Origin: Clostridium sp. Marseille-P3244 | Lineage (GTDB): Bacteria; Bacillota; Clostridia; Lachnospirales; Lachnospiraceae | NCBI RefSeq assembly: GCF_900120155.1 | Contig: NZ_LT635549.1 | Span: 806,001 to 870,000, forward strand | Reading direction: 5' to 3' | Length of the DNA: 64,000 nucleotides | Shown here: piece after piece, positions 53,781 through 62,937 of the stretch | Layout of the letters: each line of letters opens with the position of its first letter | How positions within the stretch are numbered: position 1 is the stretch's first letter | Made by a program: the position numbers and the translations under genes | The notes under the pieces: generated by a model | Databases searched by the model: none | Seen by the model: the letters and a program-made list of their open reading frames with translations, nothing else | What the model was told of the DNA's origin: nothing

Positions 53781-56003
53781 TCAATCAAGAGCAAATAACT
53801 GTACATAATATGTATAGGTCATTCCATTTATGGTCTGTGTAAACGCACCGATTCCCACAGTAGTTGAATAAGTGTTCAGCATGTTGGCATTATGTCCCGG
53901 CGAGTTTATCCAGCCGTACATCGCAAGATCGGGTGAAAAGACAAAGCCGCCATATCCGTATCCGGATGCGATGTTCTCTGCGTTTGAATACGGATATACA
54001 GAAAAGCAGGACTGCCCGTTGGGACGATCGTGAGAGTACAGGTATGCCAGCTCACAGGCACGGATATTGGCTGCGGCCTGAAGATGTGAGTTAGCCTGTT
54101 TAAGGGGAGCAAGCCCGTTCTGTATCCGGTATTGATTCAGCATATTGAAAATCTGCTGTGAAGCTGAGGTGTTAATCTGACCGACTACTGTCGTCGTGTT
54201 TCCTCCGGGCAGCTCGATTGTGTAGGAGGCGACCCCGGAAGGAGGAGTGGTCTGTCTGCCGTCGGAACCATAATATTCTCCATTGTACCAGGTTGACGCC
54301 AGCATCCTGCCGCTGCTATTGAATGCATATTTGTAGCCGCCGATGGTCATTGTACAGTCGGACACCAGATGGCCGTTGCTGTCATAATAATACCAGTCAG
54401 AACCTTTTTGCCTCCAGCCGGTCAGCATTTTGCCGCTGCTGGAGAAATAATACCAGTAGCCGTCGATTTTCAGTCCGATATTTACAGCCAGCCGGCCGTC
54501 TGACTGATAATAATATTTTCCTCCATCTTTTGTTCTCCACCAGTCTGTCATCAAACTTCCGGTACTGTCAAAATAATACCAGTAGCTGCCGATCTTGACT
54601 CCCTCTTCGATCGCGCGGCTGCCGTCTTCGGTATAATAATATGTGCCGGAGGATGTGTTGTCCCATCCTTTGTATGCGGCGCCGCTGCTCAGGAACTTAT
54701 AATGTTCACCGTTGATATCCAGCTCGATATTTTTTACCAGCCAGCCGTTTTCATCATAATAAAATCTGTCGGTTCCTTTTTGGCGGAATTCGTTCTGCAG
54801 CCGTCTACCGCTTGATGTCAGATAATACCATTTATTATCGATTTTTATGCCCAATCCTGACAGGAGATGTCCCTGCTCATCATAGTAATAGTAACCGCCT
54901 TCTTTTTCCCGCCAGCCAGTGAGCATCTGACCGTCGCTTTCAAAGTAATACCAGTAGCCGTTGATCTTCAGGCCTTCTTCGGCCGCGCGGCTGCCGTCCT
55001 CGGTATAATAGTATGTGCCGGAGGATGTGTTGTCCCATCCTTTGTATGCGGCGCCGCTGCTCAGGAACTTATAATGTTCACCGTTGATATCCAGCTCGAT
55101 ATTTTTTACCAGCCAGCCGTTTTCATCATAATAAAATCTGTCGGTTCCTTTTTGGCGGAATTCGTTCTGCAGCCGTCTACCGCTTGATGTCAGATAATAC
55201 CATTTATTATCGATTTTTATGCCCAATCCTGACAGAAGATGTCCTTGCTCATCATAGTAATAGTAACCACCTTCTTTTTCCCGCCAGCCAGTGAGCATCT
55301 GACCGTCACTTTCAAAGTAATACCAGTAGCCGTTGATCTTCAGGCCTTCTCCGGCCGCGCGGCTGCCGTCCTCGGTATAATAGTATGTGCCGGAGGATGT
55401 ATTGTCCCAGCCTTTGTAAGCTGCACCGCTGCTCAGGAATTTGTAGTGCTTTCCGTTGATATCTAATTCAGTATTGGCTACAAGCCAGCCATTTTCATCA
55501 TAATAGAATCTGTCCGTGCCCTTCTGGCGGAACCAGTTGCGCATCGAGACGCCATCCTCATTAAAATAGTACCATTTGTCCTCGATTTTGTATCCCCGGT
55601 TGACGATCTCGGTACCATTGATGTAATAGTGCATACCATCGCTTTCTTCAACCCATCCATCCAGTGCCCTGTTTGCCTGGATAGTCTCGGTCGGCGCTGT
55701 TGATGCCTGCCTGTCCGTATCGGAAACCTCTTCCTGCAGGTCCGCATTTTTTGGGCTTTCAGAAGTGCTGCCGGATTCTTCTTGTGTGCTGCTATCTCCG
55801 GAAAAGTGGTCTTCTCCCACCGGAGTTTCCCCGGCAGTTATATCGCTTTCATTTTCCGGTACAACATTTTCTTTCAAGTTTTCGCCGCTGGCTGTGTCCT
55901 GCGGCATGTTCCCCGCTGATTCGACAGCGAATGCATATCCCGGATTTGTTATGAAAACACATCCGGCGCATATACATCCTAAGATGAGCCTCTTTTTTTT
56001 CAT
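53781..56003 (-). CDS. Secreted protein with choline-binding-like repeats and a CAP domain
   Basis: 740 residues from ATG 56003, 8 bases after AAGGAGG. The signal peptide covers about 1-27 (ends GYAFA). Residues 28-105 are acidic and Ser/Thr-rich. About 110-600 is a run of aromatic cell-wall-binding repeats (KWYYFNEDGV, YWYYFESDGQMLTGW), with two copies of a 124-residue block almost identical. The CAP/SCP domain (about 615-740) has LNQYRIQNGLAPL, RACELAYLYSHDRPNG, AENIASGYG and WINSPGHNANML, with conserved His and Glu. It is likely surface-bound non-covalently; function of the CAP domain is unknown. No sortase signal. Confidence 0.9.
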   Translation of the reverse strand: MKKKRLILGCICAGCVFITNPGYAFAVESAGNMPQDTASGENLKENVVPENESDITAGETPVGEDHFSGDSSTQEESGSTSESPKNADLQEEVSDTDRQASTAPTETIQANRALDGWVEESDGMHYYINGTEIVNRGYKIEDKWYYFNEDGVSMRNWFRQKGTDRFYYDENGWLVANTELDINGKHYKFLSSGAAYKGWDNTSSGTYYYTEDGSRAAGEGLKINGYWYYFESDGQMLTGWREKEGGYYYYDEQGHLLSGLGIKIDNKWYYLTSSGRRLQNEFRQKGTDRFYYDENGWLVKNIELDINGEHYKFLSSGAAYKGWDNTSSGTYYYTEDGSRAAEEGLKINGYWYYFESDGQMLTGWREKEGGYYYYDEQGHLLSGLGIKIDNKWYYLTSSGRRLQNEFRQKGTDRFYYDENGWLVKNIELDINGEHYKFLSSGAAYKGWDNTSSGTYYYTEDGSRAIEEGVKIGSYWYYFDSTGSLMTDWWRTKDGGKYYYQSDGRLAVNIGLKIDGYWYYFSSSGKMLTGWRQKGSDWYYYDSNGHLVSDCTMTIGGYKYAFNSSGRMLASTWYNGEYYGSDGRQTTPPSGVASYTIELPGGNTTTVVGQINTSASQQIFNMLNQYRIQNGLAPLKQANSHLQAAANIRACELAYLYSHDRPNGQSCFSVYPYSNAENIASGYGYGGFVFSPDLAMYGWINSPGHNANMLNTYSTTVGIGAFTQTINGMTYTYYVQLFALD
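54612..55355 (-). repeat. Two tandem 372-bp near-identical repeats inside the surface-protein gene
   Basis: CGCGCGGCTGCCGTC recurs at 54612, 54984 and 55356, exactly 372 bases apart. Units 1 and 2 differ by few bases; unit 3 diverges after about 60 bases. The 372-base period is a multiple of three, so unequal recombination would add or remove 124 residues in frame. Confidence 0.88.
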
Positions 56004-56155
56004 AAACCTTACCTCCTTGTGTAATAGAATCATGTGATACGGGAAAAAGTTTATATCCTCGTTTCAAATATAACAAAAGTTTTTGTCAATTACAATCATT
56101 CCTCAGTAACATGCAGTAAATATCTGAATTTGGCAGAGTGAGAATAAAAGAATTG

Positions 56156-56185
56156 TTGCTATATCTATTCAAAGAGGTATACTTA
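56156..56185 (+). promoter_or_regulatory. Predicted promoter of the sulfur-redox fusion gene
   Basis: TTGCTA (56156-56161) and TACTTA (56180-56185) with an 18-base spacer, in the divergent gap with the surface-protein gene. Confidence 0.35.
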
Positions 56186-56264
56186 TAAACAGGAGTACAT
56201 TTACCATGAAACGGATGCGCACAGGATGAGGGAAGATATCCTGCCGCGGGAAGGAAGGACGATT

Positions 56265-58847
56265 ATGAAGGTGCTGATTATCGGAGGAGTTGCCGCCGGG
56301 ACGAAAGCAGCGGCAAAATTAAAGAGAGAGGACAGGAGCCTTGAGGTGACCGTGATCACAAAGGATAAGGACATCTCCTACGCAGGATGTGGGCTTCCAT
56401 ACTATGTAGGAGGGCTGATTGAAAGCAGGGATGAACTGATCGTAAATACTCCGCAGAAATATTCCGGACTGACAGGAGTACAGGTGCTGACCGGAAAAGA
56501 GGCTGTGGCGCTGGATGCGGGAAAAAACGAAGTGACAGTCAGGGATGCAGACACAGGGGATATAGAAGCCTGTTCCTATGACAGACTGGTGATCGCGACA
56601 GGAGCGTCTCCGGCCAAGCTGCCGGTCAAAGGCACTGATCTGCAGGGAGTATTTACGATGCGTACACCCGATGACGCAGAAGGTATTCGCAGATACATAG
56701 AAGAAAATCAAGTCAGAAGAGCGGTAGTGATCGGAGCAGGATTTATTGGCCTGGAGGCTGCCGACAACCTGAAAGAACAGGGTATCGGTGTAACGGTGAT
56801 CGATTTCGCATCCCAGATACTTCCCAATATCCTTGATCCAGAGATGGCAGCATATGCCAGGAAACATTTACTCGGACAGGGCATCCGCGTGATTACAGGG
56901 ACAAAAGCAGAAGAAATACTGGGAGACTTTCGGGTGACGGGAATCAGGACATCAGCCGGTACATTGCCCTGCGAGGTCCTGATCATGGCAGCCGGGATCC
57001 GTCCCAATACAGATTTCCTGAAAGACAGCGGGATAGAGATGTACAGAGGGACTATCCTGGTAGATGATCAGATGAAGACAAATCTGAAAGATGTGTATGC
57101 AGCCGGAGACTGCGTAATGGTGAAGAACCGGATCACGGGTAAGAGACAATGGTCTCCAATGGGTTCTTCGGCAAATATGGAAGCGCGCACGCTGGCTCAG
57201 GTCCTGACGGGAACGAATAAGAATTATCCAGGCGTACTGGGAACCGGGGTCGTGAAGCTGCCGGGACTGAATATCGGACGCACGGGCCTGACAGAAGAGC
57301 AGGCAAAGGCAGCCGGATATGATGTTATCACAGCCCTTGTGCCGACGGACGATAAAGCTCATTATTACCCGGATGCTTCTTTCTTTATCACAAAACTGAT
57401 TGCTGACCGCCAGACGCGGAAACTTCTGGGAATCCAGGTGTTTGGTCCCGGAGCTGTGGATAAGATGGTGGATATTGCGGTGACAGGCATCAATATGGGA
57501 GCGGTCCTGGAGGATTTTGAAAATGCGGATTTCGCCTATGCGCCTCCTTTCTCCACGGCGATCCATCCTTTTGTACAGGCAGTATACGTACTGATGAACA
57601 AGCTGGACGGCGGGATTGTAAGCATGACACCGGCTGAGTATGCGGCGGGAAAAGCAGACGGTTTCCGGATTGTGGATGTGGGACCGGAACCTGCGATCCG
57701 TGGAGCTTTCTATGTGAATCTGGCAGAGGTAACAGGAGAAATCGAGGGACTTGGAAAAGATGAGAAACTTCTGCTTGTCTGCGCAAGGGGAAAACGGGCA
57801 TATTTTCTGCAAAACCGGATGCGCTATTATGGATATACGAATACGGTCGTCCTGGAGGGCTCTACATTTTTTAATGATGTAAAGGTGAAAAATACTGACG
57901 CTGAAGTATCAAAAGAAGAAGAGACAAGGGTAAAGGCGCTTGGATTCCTGAAAGACAAAAGAACACCAGATAAGTTTAATGGGCGAGTCATTACCAGAAA
58001 CGGAAAGATTACAGCAGATGAGGCACGGACGATTGCCGAGGCCGCAGAGCTGTATGGCAGCGGTGAGGTGACGATGACTTCCCGGCTGACGATGGAGATC
58101 CAGGGCGTGCCTTTTGAAAATATAGAACCCCTTCGGGAGTATCTGATGCGCTCAGGCCTTGAGACAGGTGGAACTGGATCTAAAGTACGCCCGGTAGTGT
58201 CCTGCAAAGGGACGACATGTCAGTATGGCCTGATCGACACATTTGCTCTTTCTGAGGAGATCCATGAGCGCTTTTATCACGGATATCGGGAGGTGAAGCT
58301 GCCGCATAAATTTAAGATCGCGGTGGGCGGATGTCCGAATAACTGTGTGAAACCAGATCTCAATGACCTGGGGATCATTGGACAGAGAATTCCCCGGATC
58401 GATCTGGAGAAATGCCGCGGATGTAAAGTCTGCCAGGTGGAGCAGAATTGTCCGATCCATGTGGCGAAGCTGTCGGACGGCAAACTGTTTATTGATGAAA
58501 AATACTGCAACCACTGTGGACGTTGTGTGGGAAAATGTCCGTTCCACGCAGTGGAAGACTACATAAACGGCTACCGCATTTATATCGGAGGCCGCTGGGG
58601 AAAGAAAGTGGCTCAGGGAAGATATCTGGATCAAGTGTTTACGGATAAAGAAGAGGTACTTTCTGTCGTCGAAAAAGCGATTTTGTTGTTCCGCGAACAG
58701 GGAATTACAGGAGAGCGGTTTGCAGACACTGTAGCGAGAATCGGGTTTGAAAATGTTCAGGAACAACTGCTCTCAGACGATCTCCTGGCAAGGAAGGAAG
58801 AGAACATCAGAGCGCAGAAGCACCTGAAAGGCGGAGCAACCTGCTAG
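56265..58847 (+). CDS. CoA-disulfide/persulfide reductase fused to rhodanese, siroheme sulfite-reductase-like and 4Fe-4S domains
   Basis: 860 residues from ATG 56265 (AAGGAAGGA upstream). Residues 1-440: FAD/NAD(P) pyridine-nucleotide disulfide reductase with LIIGGVAAGTKAA, the single active Cys42 in SYAGCGLPYY, VVIGAGFIGLEAAD, and AAGDCVM. About 445-545: rhodanese domain with active loop VCARGKR (Cys about 505). About 575-700: siroheme/4Fe-4S sulfite or nitrite reductase-like unit (SCKGTTCQYGLIDT; GGCPNNC). About 710-770: two 4Fe-4S motifs, CRGCKVC and CNHCGRCVGKC. An intact continuous frame. It probably moves electrons from NAD(P)H to a sulfur compound; substrate unproven. Confidence 0.85.
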   Translation: MKVLIIGGVAAGTKAAAKLKREDRSLEVTVITKDKDISYAGCGLPYYVGGLIESRDELIVNTPQKYSGLTGVQVLTGKEAVALDAGKNEVTVRDADTGDIEACSYDRLVIATGASPAKLPVKGTDLQGVFTMRTPDDAEGIRRYIEENQVRRAVVIGAGFIGLEAADNLKEQGIGVTVIDFASQILPNILDPEMAAYARKHLLGQGIRVITGTKAEEILGDFRVTGIRTSAGTLPCEVLIMAAGIRPNTDFLKDSGIEMYRGTILVDDQMKTNLKDVYAAGDCVMVKNRITGKRQWSPMGSSANMEARTLAQVLTGTNKNYPGVLGTGVVKLPGLNIGRTGLTEEQAKAAGYDVITALVPTDDKAHYYPDASFFITKLIADRQTRKLLGIQVFGPGAVDKMVDIAVTGINMGAVLEDFENADFAYAPPFSTAIHPFVQAVYVLMNKLDGGIVSMTPAEYAAGKADGFRIVDVGPEPAIRGAFYVNLAEVTGEIEGLGKDEKLLLVCARGKRAYFLQNRMRYYGYTNTVVLEGSTFFNDVKVKNTDAEVSKEEETRVKALGFLKDKRTPDKFNGRVITRNGKITADEARTIAEAAELYGSGEVTMTSRLTMEIQGVPFENIEPLREYLMRSGLETGGTGSKVRPVVSCKGTTCQYGLIDTFALSEEIHERFYHGYREVKLPHKFKIAVGGCPNNCVKPDLNDLGIIGQRIPRIDLEKCRGCKVCQVEQNCPIHVAKLSDGKLFIDEKYCNHCGRCVGKCPFHAVEDYINGYRIYIGGRWGKKVAQGRYLDQVFTDKEEVLSVVEKAILLFREQGITGERFADTVARIGFENVQEQLLSDDLLARKEENIRAQKHLKGGATC

Positions 58848-58883
58848 AAAAAAGCATAGGGATGCCGGAACAAAAAGCAAAAT

Positions 58884-58934
58884 AGCCGGAAGTATGATGC
58901 CTGAACAGGCAGTATACTTCCGGTTCTTTTTTAT
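58884..58934 (+). terminator. Terminator after the sulfur-redox fusion gene
   Basis: 12-bp stem AGCCGGAAGTAT/ATACTTCCGGTT, with an inner GCCTG/CAGGC hairpin, followed by CTTTTTTATTT. Closely resembles the terminator at 60253. Confidence 0.85.
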
Positions 58935-59088
58935 TTGTCTCCCTTTTTAACTGTAAAAGTCCCTGGACAGATCTGGATGATTAACAGCCCGTCGATTTTA
59001 ATTTCAGTCTTCGGAATGCGCATAATTATGGGGTTTTGAGGAGACGATACCGATATGGGAATCTTCAAAAATAAGGAGGAATACGGTT

Positions 59089-60120
59089 ATGATATTTGAG
59101 AAGATCAGAGTTGTTCAGTACGGGTGTGGCAAGATGGCGAAATATACGCTGCGTTACCTGTATGAGAAGGGGGCTGAGATTGTGGGAGCCATTGATGTGG
59201 ATCCAAAGGTCGTGGGTATGGATGTAGGAGACTACGCGGAACTGGGAATAAAGACCGGAATTATCATCTCGGACAATGCAGATAAGGTTCTGGACGAATG
59301 CGATGCGGATGTAGCTGTAGTTACACTTTTTAGTTTTGTAAAAGACTGTTATAAGATGTTCGAGGACTGTGTGAAACGAGGGATCAGTGTCATCACCACA
59401 TGTGAAGAGGCAGTTTATCCGTGGACAACGGCAGCGCCAGAGACAAATCGATTGGACCGGCTCGCGAAGGAAACAGGATGTACAATTGCAGGAAGCGGCA
59501 TGCAGGACATCTTTTGGATCAATATGGTCGCACAGGTGGCAGCAGGCTGTCATCTGATCAGAAAGATAGAAGGTGCCGTAAGCTATAATGTGGAGGATTA
59601 CGGCCTGGCACTGGCAAAGGCACATGGAGCGGGCTTTACACCTGAACAGTTTGAGGCCGAGGTGGCACACCCGGAGGAGATCGTTCCCTCCTATGTATGG
59701 AATTCTAACGAAGCACTGGCAAACAGGCTGGGACTGACCGTCAGGGCAAACACTCAGAAATGTGTCCCATATTTCTACGACACAGACCTGTATTCCCAGA
59801 CACTGGGTGAGACGATACCAAAGGGAAACTGTATTGGCATGAGTGCTGTGGTGACAACAGAGACGAGCCAGGGCATTATTCTGGAGACCCAGTGTATTGG
59901 AAAGGTTTATGGGCCAGATGACGGAGATATGTGCGACTGGAAAATCTGCGGGGAGCCGGATACGGAATTTCATGTGATAAAACCAGCTACAGTAGAGCAC
60001 ACCTGCGCTACGATCGTAAACCGGATCCCAAGTCTTTTGAGAGCTCCGGCAGGATATATTACTGTAGATAAACTGGAGTCTGTGGAATATATGGCATATC
60101 CTTTGAACCTGTATGTATAG
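59089..60120 (+). CDS. Dihydrodipicolinate-reductase-like NAD(P) dehydrogenase (2,4-diaminopentanoate dehydrogenase family)
   Basis: 343 residues, AAGGAGG upstream. Rossmann N-terminus [17 protein letters not shown] then [16 protein letters not shown]; a CEEAVYPW segment at about 105; [12 protein letters not shown] and [17 protein letters not shown] in the middle. This matches the 2,4-diaminopentanoate dehydrogenase (Ord) group of ornithine-degrading clostridia. The partner genes (ornithine racemase, D-ornithine aminomutase, thiolase) are not in this window, so a different amino-acid substrate is quite possible. Flanked by two related terminators. Confidence 0.72.
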   Translation: MIFEKIRVVQYGCGKMAKYTLRYLYEKGAEIVGAIDVDPKVVGMDVGDYAELGIKTGIIISDNADKVLDECDADVAVVTLFSFVKDCYKMFEDCVKRGISVITTCEEAVYPWTTAAPETNRLDRLAKETGCTIAGSGMQDIFWINMVAQVAAGCHLIRKIEGAVSYNVEDYGLALAKAHGAGFTPEQFEAEVAHPEEIVPSYVWNSNEALANRLGLTVRANTQKCVPYFYDTDLYSQTLGETIPKGNCIGMSAVVTTETSQGIILETQCIGKVYGPDDGDMCDWKICGEPDTEFHVIKPATVEHTCATIVNRIPSLLRAPAGYITVDKLESVEYMAYPLNLYV

Positions 60121-60252
60121 GACGGATAGGAGAGAGGAGGAAGATTCCTGATCTTCCCGGGAAATGTGGGGAAGAAAGATACATTAAAAAGGATTCTTAC
60201 AAGGCTGTTGGACTTTTACCGATAGGTGAAGTCCGGCCGGAATAAAAACAAG

Positions 60253-60304
60253 GGAACCGGCAGTATGATGTCCCAAGAGACAGCATGCTTCCGGTTCCTT
60301 TTAT
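60253..60304 (+). terminator. Terminator after the dehydrogenase gene
   Basis: GGAACCGG/CCGGTTCC stem extended by six more pairs across one mismatch, followed by TTTTAT. The sequence is a variant of the terminator at 58884. The 305-base gap 60121-60425 also contains the gdpP promoter. Confidence 0.8.
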
Positions 60305-60310
60305 AAATAG

Positions 60311-60339
60311 TGGAATAAAATCAAAAAAGATGCTATAAT
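60311..60339 (+). promoter_or_regulatory. Predicted promoter of gdpP-rplI-dnaB
   Basis: TGGAAT (60311-60316) and TATAAT (60334-60339) with 17 bases between; the predicted start is near 60346. The -35 is weak. Confidence 0.45.
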
Positions 60340-60425
60340 AATACGGCGTAACAAAAAAGAGGGGAAATTTTGTGAGATAGCATTGTGCGTGTCTGAAGGA
60401 CAGACGCGGATGGAGTGATATCATT

Positions 60426-62474
60426 ATGAAAAAGAAAAATAAAATGCGTCTGAAGGGACAGCTCAGAATGTATATGAACTGGCCGCTTATTATGACGATC
60501 CTGCTGGCGGCCATGGATGTCTGGGTCTATATGACCGACAAGAAAGCCGGATTTATTATGACGGTATTCATTCTGATATATCTTGCCATTGCCGGAGGCC
60601 TGTATTTTTATAACCGATCTTTGATCCTGGCAGATCTGATCCAGTTTTCTGCGCAGTACAAAGGAATAGAAAACACGCTTCTCAAAGAGCTTGCGGTCCC
60701 GTATGCGATTGCCCTGGAAGATGGTCGTATTCTGTGGAAGAATGACGCTTTTTCAGAGTTGATGACAGGCGCGAGGAAAGAGAAATTTTTAAATCATATG
60801 CTCCCGGAGCTTCATCCCGGTGTGTTTCCGAAAGATGACATGGAGCATGTAGAGCTGGAAGTAGTTTATAATGAAAGAAATTATCAGGCAGAGCTGCGGA
60901 GAGTGTCACTGAAGGGCTTCAGCCAGAAGGAGAAGCTGGTGCAGATACCGGCGGAGGAAGAATATTTTGTGGCCATTTCCCTGCAGGATGTGACAGAGCT
61001 GAACGCGTATATCCGTGAAAATGAAGAACAGCGGATGGTAGCGGGCCTTATTTATATAGACAACTACGACGAGGTCATGGAGAGTGTGGAGGAAGTCCGG
61101 CAGTCTCTCCTTGTGGCCCTGATTGACCGGAAGATCAATAAATATATCGGCGACGTGGACGGCATCGTTAAGAAAATGGAGAAGGATAAATATTTTATCG
61201 TTCTCAGAAAAGAAAGCTACAAAAAGATCGCGGATGATAAATTCTCACTGTTGGAGGAAGTAAAGCAGGTCAATATCGGAAACGCCCGGTCAGCCACGCT
61301 GAGTATCGGGCTCGGGCTGAATACGGCAACCTACGCGCTCAGTTATCAGTATGCGCGAGTGGCCATTGACCTGGCGCTGGCCCGGGGTGGAGACCAGGCA
61401 GTTATCAAAGACTGCAACGGGATCACCTATTTTGGAGGCAAGAAGGAACAGACTGCCAGGAATACCCGTGTAAAGGCCCGTGTAAAGGCAGAGGCTCTTC
61501 GGGAATTTATTGTGACGAAGGATCAGGTCATTGTTATGGGCCACAAGATCGCTGACCCGGACTCTTTCGGTGCATGCATGGGCATTTACAGAGCTGCGGT
61601 AAGTCTGGAGAAGAAGGCCCATATTGTGATAAATACAGTGACAGAGTCTCTTCGTCCTCTGTATGATGAGATCGCGGAGAGCCCGGCTTACGAAGATGAT
61701 ATTTTCCTTACTTCAGACCAGGCCATGGACTATATTACGGATAATACGATGATCATTGTGGTAGATACGAACAAGCCCCAGATTACAGAATGTCCGGAGC
61801 TTCTGAAGCGTTCCCGCATGATCGCGGTTCTGGACCATCACCGGCAGAGCAGCAATGTGATCGAGAACGCGGTCCTGTCCTATGTAGAGCCCTACTCTTC
61901 CTCTACCTGTGAGATGGTGGCGGAAGTGCTGCAATATATTGTGGATGATATTAAATTTCCATCCGTGGAGGCAGACTGTCTGTATGCGGGTATCATGATC
62001 GATACAAGGAATTTTATGAACCGCACAGGCGTCCGTACATTTGAGGCCGCGGCTTTTCTGAGGAGGTGCGGCGCTGATATCACGCGGGTGCGGAAGATGT
62101 TCCGGGATGACATAGAGTCTTACCGGGCAAAGGCCGAGGCGGTGCGTAAAGCGGAAGTCTATCGCAAAGAATATGCCATTGCGCAGTGCCCCAGCGATAT
62201 TGACAGCCCAACGGTCCTGGCAGCCCAGACAGCCAATGAACTGCTGGATATCAGCGGAATCAAAGCATCTTTCGTGCTTACAGTATATGAAGGGAAGATT
62301 TATTTAAGCGCGCGCTCCATCGATGAGGTGAATGTGCAGATCATCGCGGAAAAATTAGGCGGCGGCGGACATATTAATTCCGCCGGGGCACAGTTCGATC
62401 ATACAGATATCGATGAAGCTATCAGCGCGCTGAAAGATACCATAGACCAGATGATCGAGGAAGGAGATATATAA
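60426..62474 (+). CDS. gdpP: Cyclic-di-AMP phosphodiesterase GdpP
   Basis: 682 residues. Two N-terminal helices (about 18-35 and 40-60), degenerate PAS (about 75-175), degenerate GGDEF-like domain (about 180-330) lacking GGDEF, then DHH catalytic domain: [16 protein letters not shown] (about 370-385), [17 protein letters not shown], and DHHA1 with [15 protein letters not shown] (about 645-659). Hydrolyses c-di-AMP to pApA, controlling potassium and envelope homeostasis. rplI starts one base after its stop. Confidence 0.94.
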   Translation: MKKKNKMRLKGQLRMYMNWPLIMTILLAAMDVWVYMTDKKAGFIMTVFILIYLAIAGGLYFYNRSLILADLIQFSAQYKGIENTLLKELAVPYAIALEDGRILWKNDAFSELMTGARKEKFLNHMLPELHPGVFPKDDMEHVELEVVYNERNYQAELRRVSLKGFSQKEKLVQIPAEEEYFVAISLQDVTELNAYIRENEEQRMVAGLIYIDNYDEVMESVEEVRQSLLVALIDRKINKYIGDVDGIVKKMEKDKYFIVLRKESYKKIADDKFSLLEEVKQVNIGNARSATLSIGLGLNTATYALSYQYARVAIDLALARGGDQAVIKDCNGITYFGGKKEQTARNTRVKARVKAEALREFIVTKDQVIVMGHKIADPDSFGACMGIYRAAVSLEKKAHIVINTVTESLRPLYDEIAESPAYEDDIFLTSDQAMDYITDNTMIIVVDTNKPQITECPELLKRSRMIAVLDHHRQSSNVIENAVLSYVEPYSSSTCEMVAEVLQYIVDDIKFPSVEADCLYAGIMIDTRNFMNRTGVRTFEAAAFLRRCGADITRVRKMFRDDIESYRAKAEAVRKAEVYRKEYAIAQCPSDIDSPTVLAAQTANELLDISGIKASFVLTVYEGKIYLSARSIDEVNVQIIAEKLGGGGHINSAGAQFDHTDIDEAISALKDTIDQMIEEGDI

Positions 62475-62475
62475 A

Positions 62476-62925
62476 ATGAAAGTGATTTTATTACAGGATG
62501 TGAAATCTCTCGGAAAGAAAGGAGAGATTGTAAATGTAAATGACGGTTATGCCAGAAATTTTATTCTGCCGAAAAAACTCGGGGCAGAAGCAACGGGAAA
62601 GAATCTGAATGATCTGAAGCTTCAAAAGCAGAATGAAGAAAAGATGGCTCAGGAAAATCTGGAAGCGGCCAGGAAACTGGCGGCGCAGCTGGCGGAAGGA
62701 GAGGTAGAGCTTTCAATTAAAGTGGGAGAAGGCGGAAGAACATTCGGCTCTGTCTCCAGCAAGGAGATTGCGGCAGCCGTGAAGGATCAGATGAGTCTGG
62801 ATGTAGATAAGAAGAAGATCCAGTTGAAAGAAGCGATCAAGTCGCTGGGTACCCATATTGTGAGTGTAAAGCTGCATCCGGAAGTAACAGCGGAGCTGAA
62901 AGTTGTTGTAAAGGAAGAAGCATAA
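62476..62925 (+). CDS. rplI: 50S ribosomal protein bL9
   Basis: 149 residues. [31 protein letters not shown], and the C-terminal domain ending [20 protein letters not shown] are diagnostic. Binds 23S rRNA near L1. Translated directly after gdpP (1-base gap), with AAGGAGA inside gdpP, and 12 bases before dnaB. Confidence 0.97.
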   Translation: MKVILLQDVKSLGKKGEIVNVNDGYARNFILPKKLGAEATGKNLNDLKLQKQNEEKMAQENLEAARKLAAQLAEGEVELSIKVGEGGRTFGSVSSKEIAAAVKDQMSLDVDKKKIQLKEAIKSLGTHIVSVKLHPEVTAELKVVVKEEA

Positions 62926-62937
62926 GGAGATTTCTTC

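Noticed and set aside
54867..55466. Two nearly identical plus-strand frames of 106 and 75 codons
   Set aside because: They are antisense shadows of the 372-bp wall-binding repeats; the aromatic-repeat codons give hydrophobic antisense peptides. No ribosome site.
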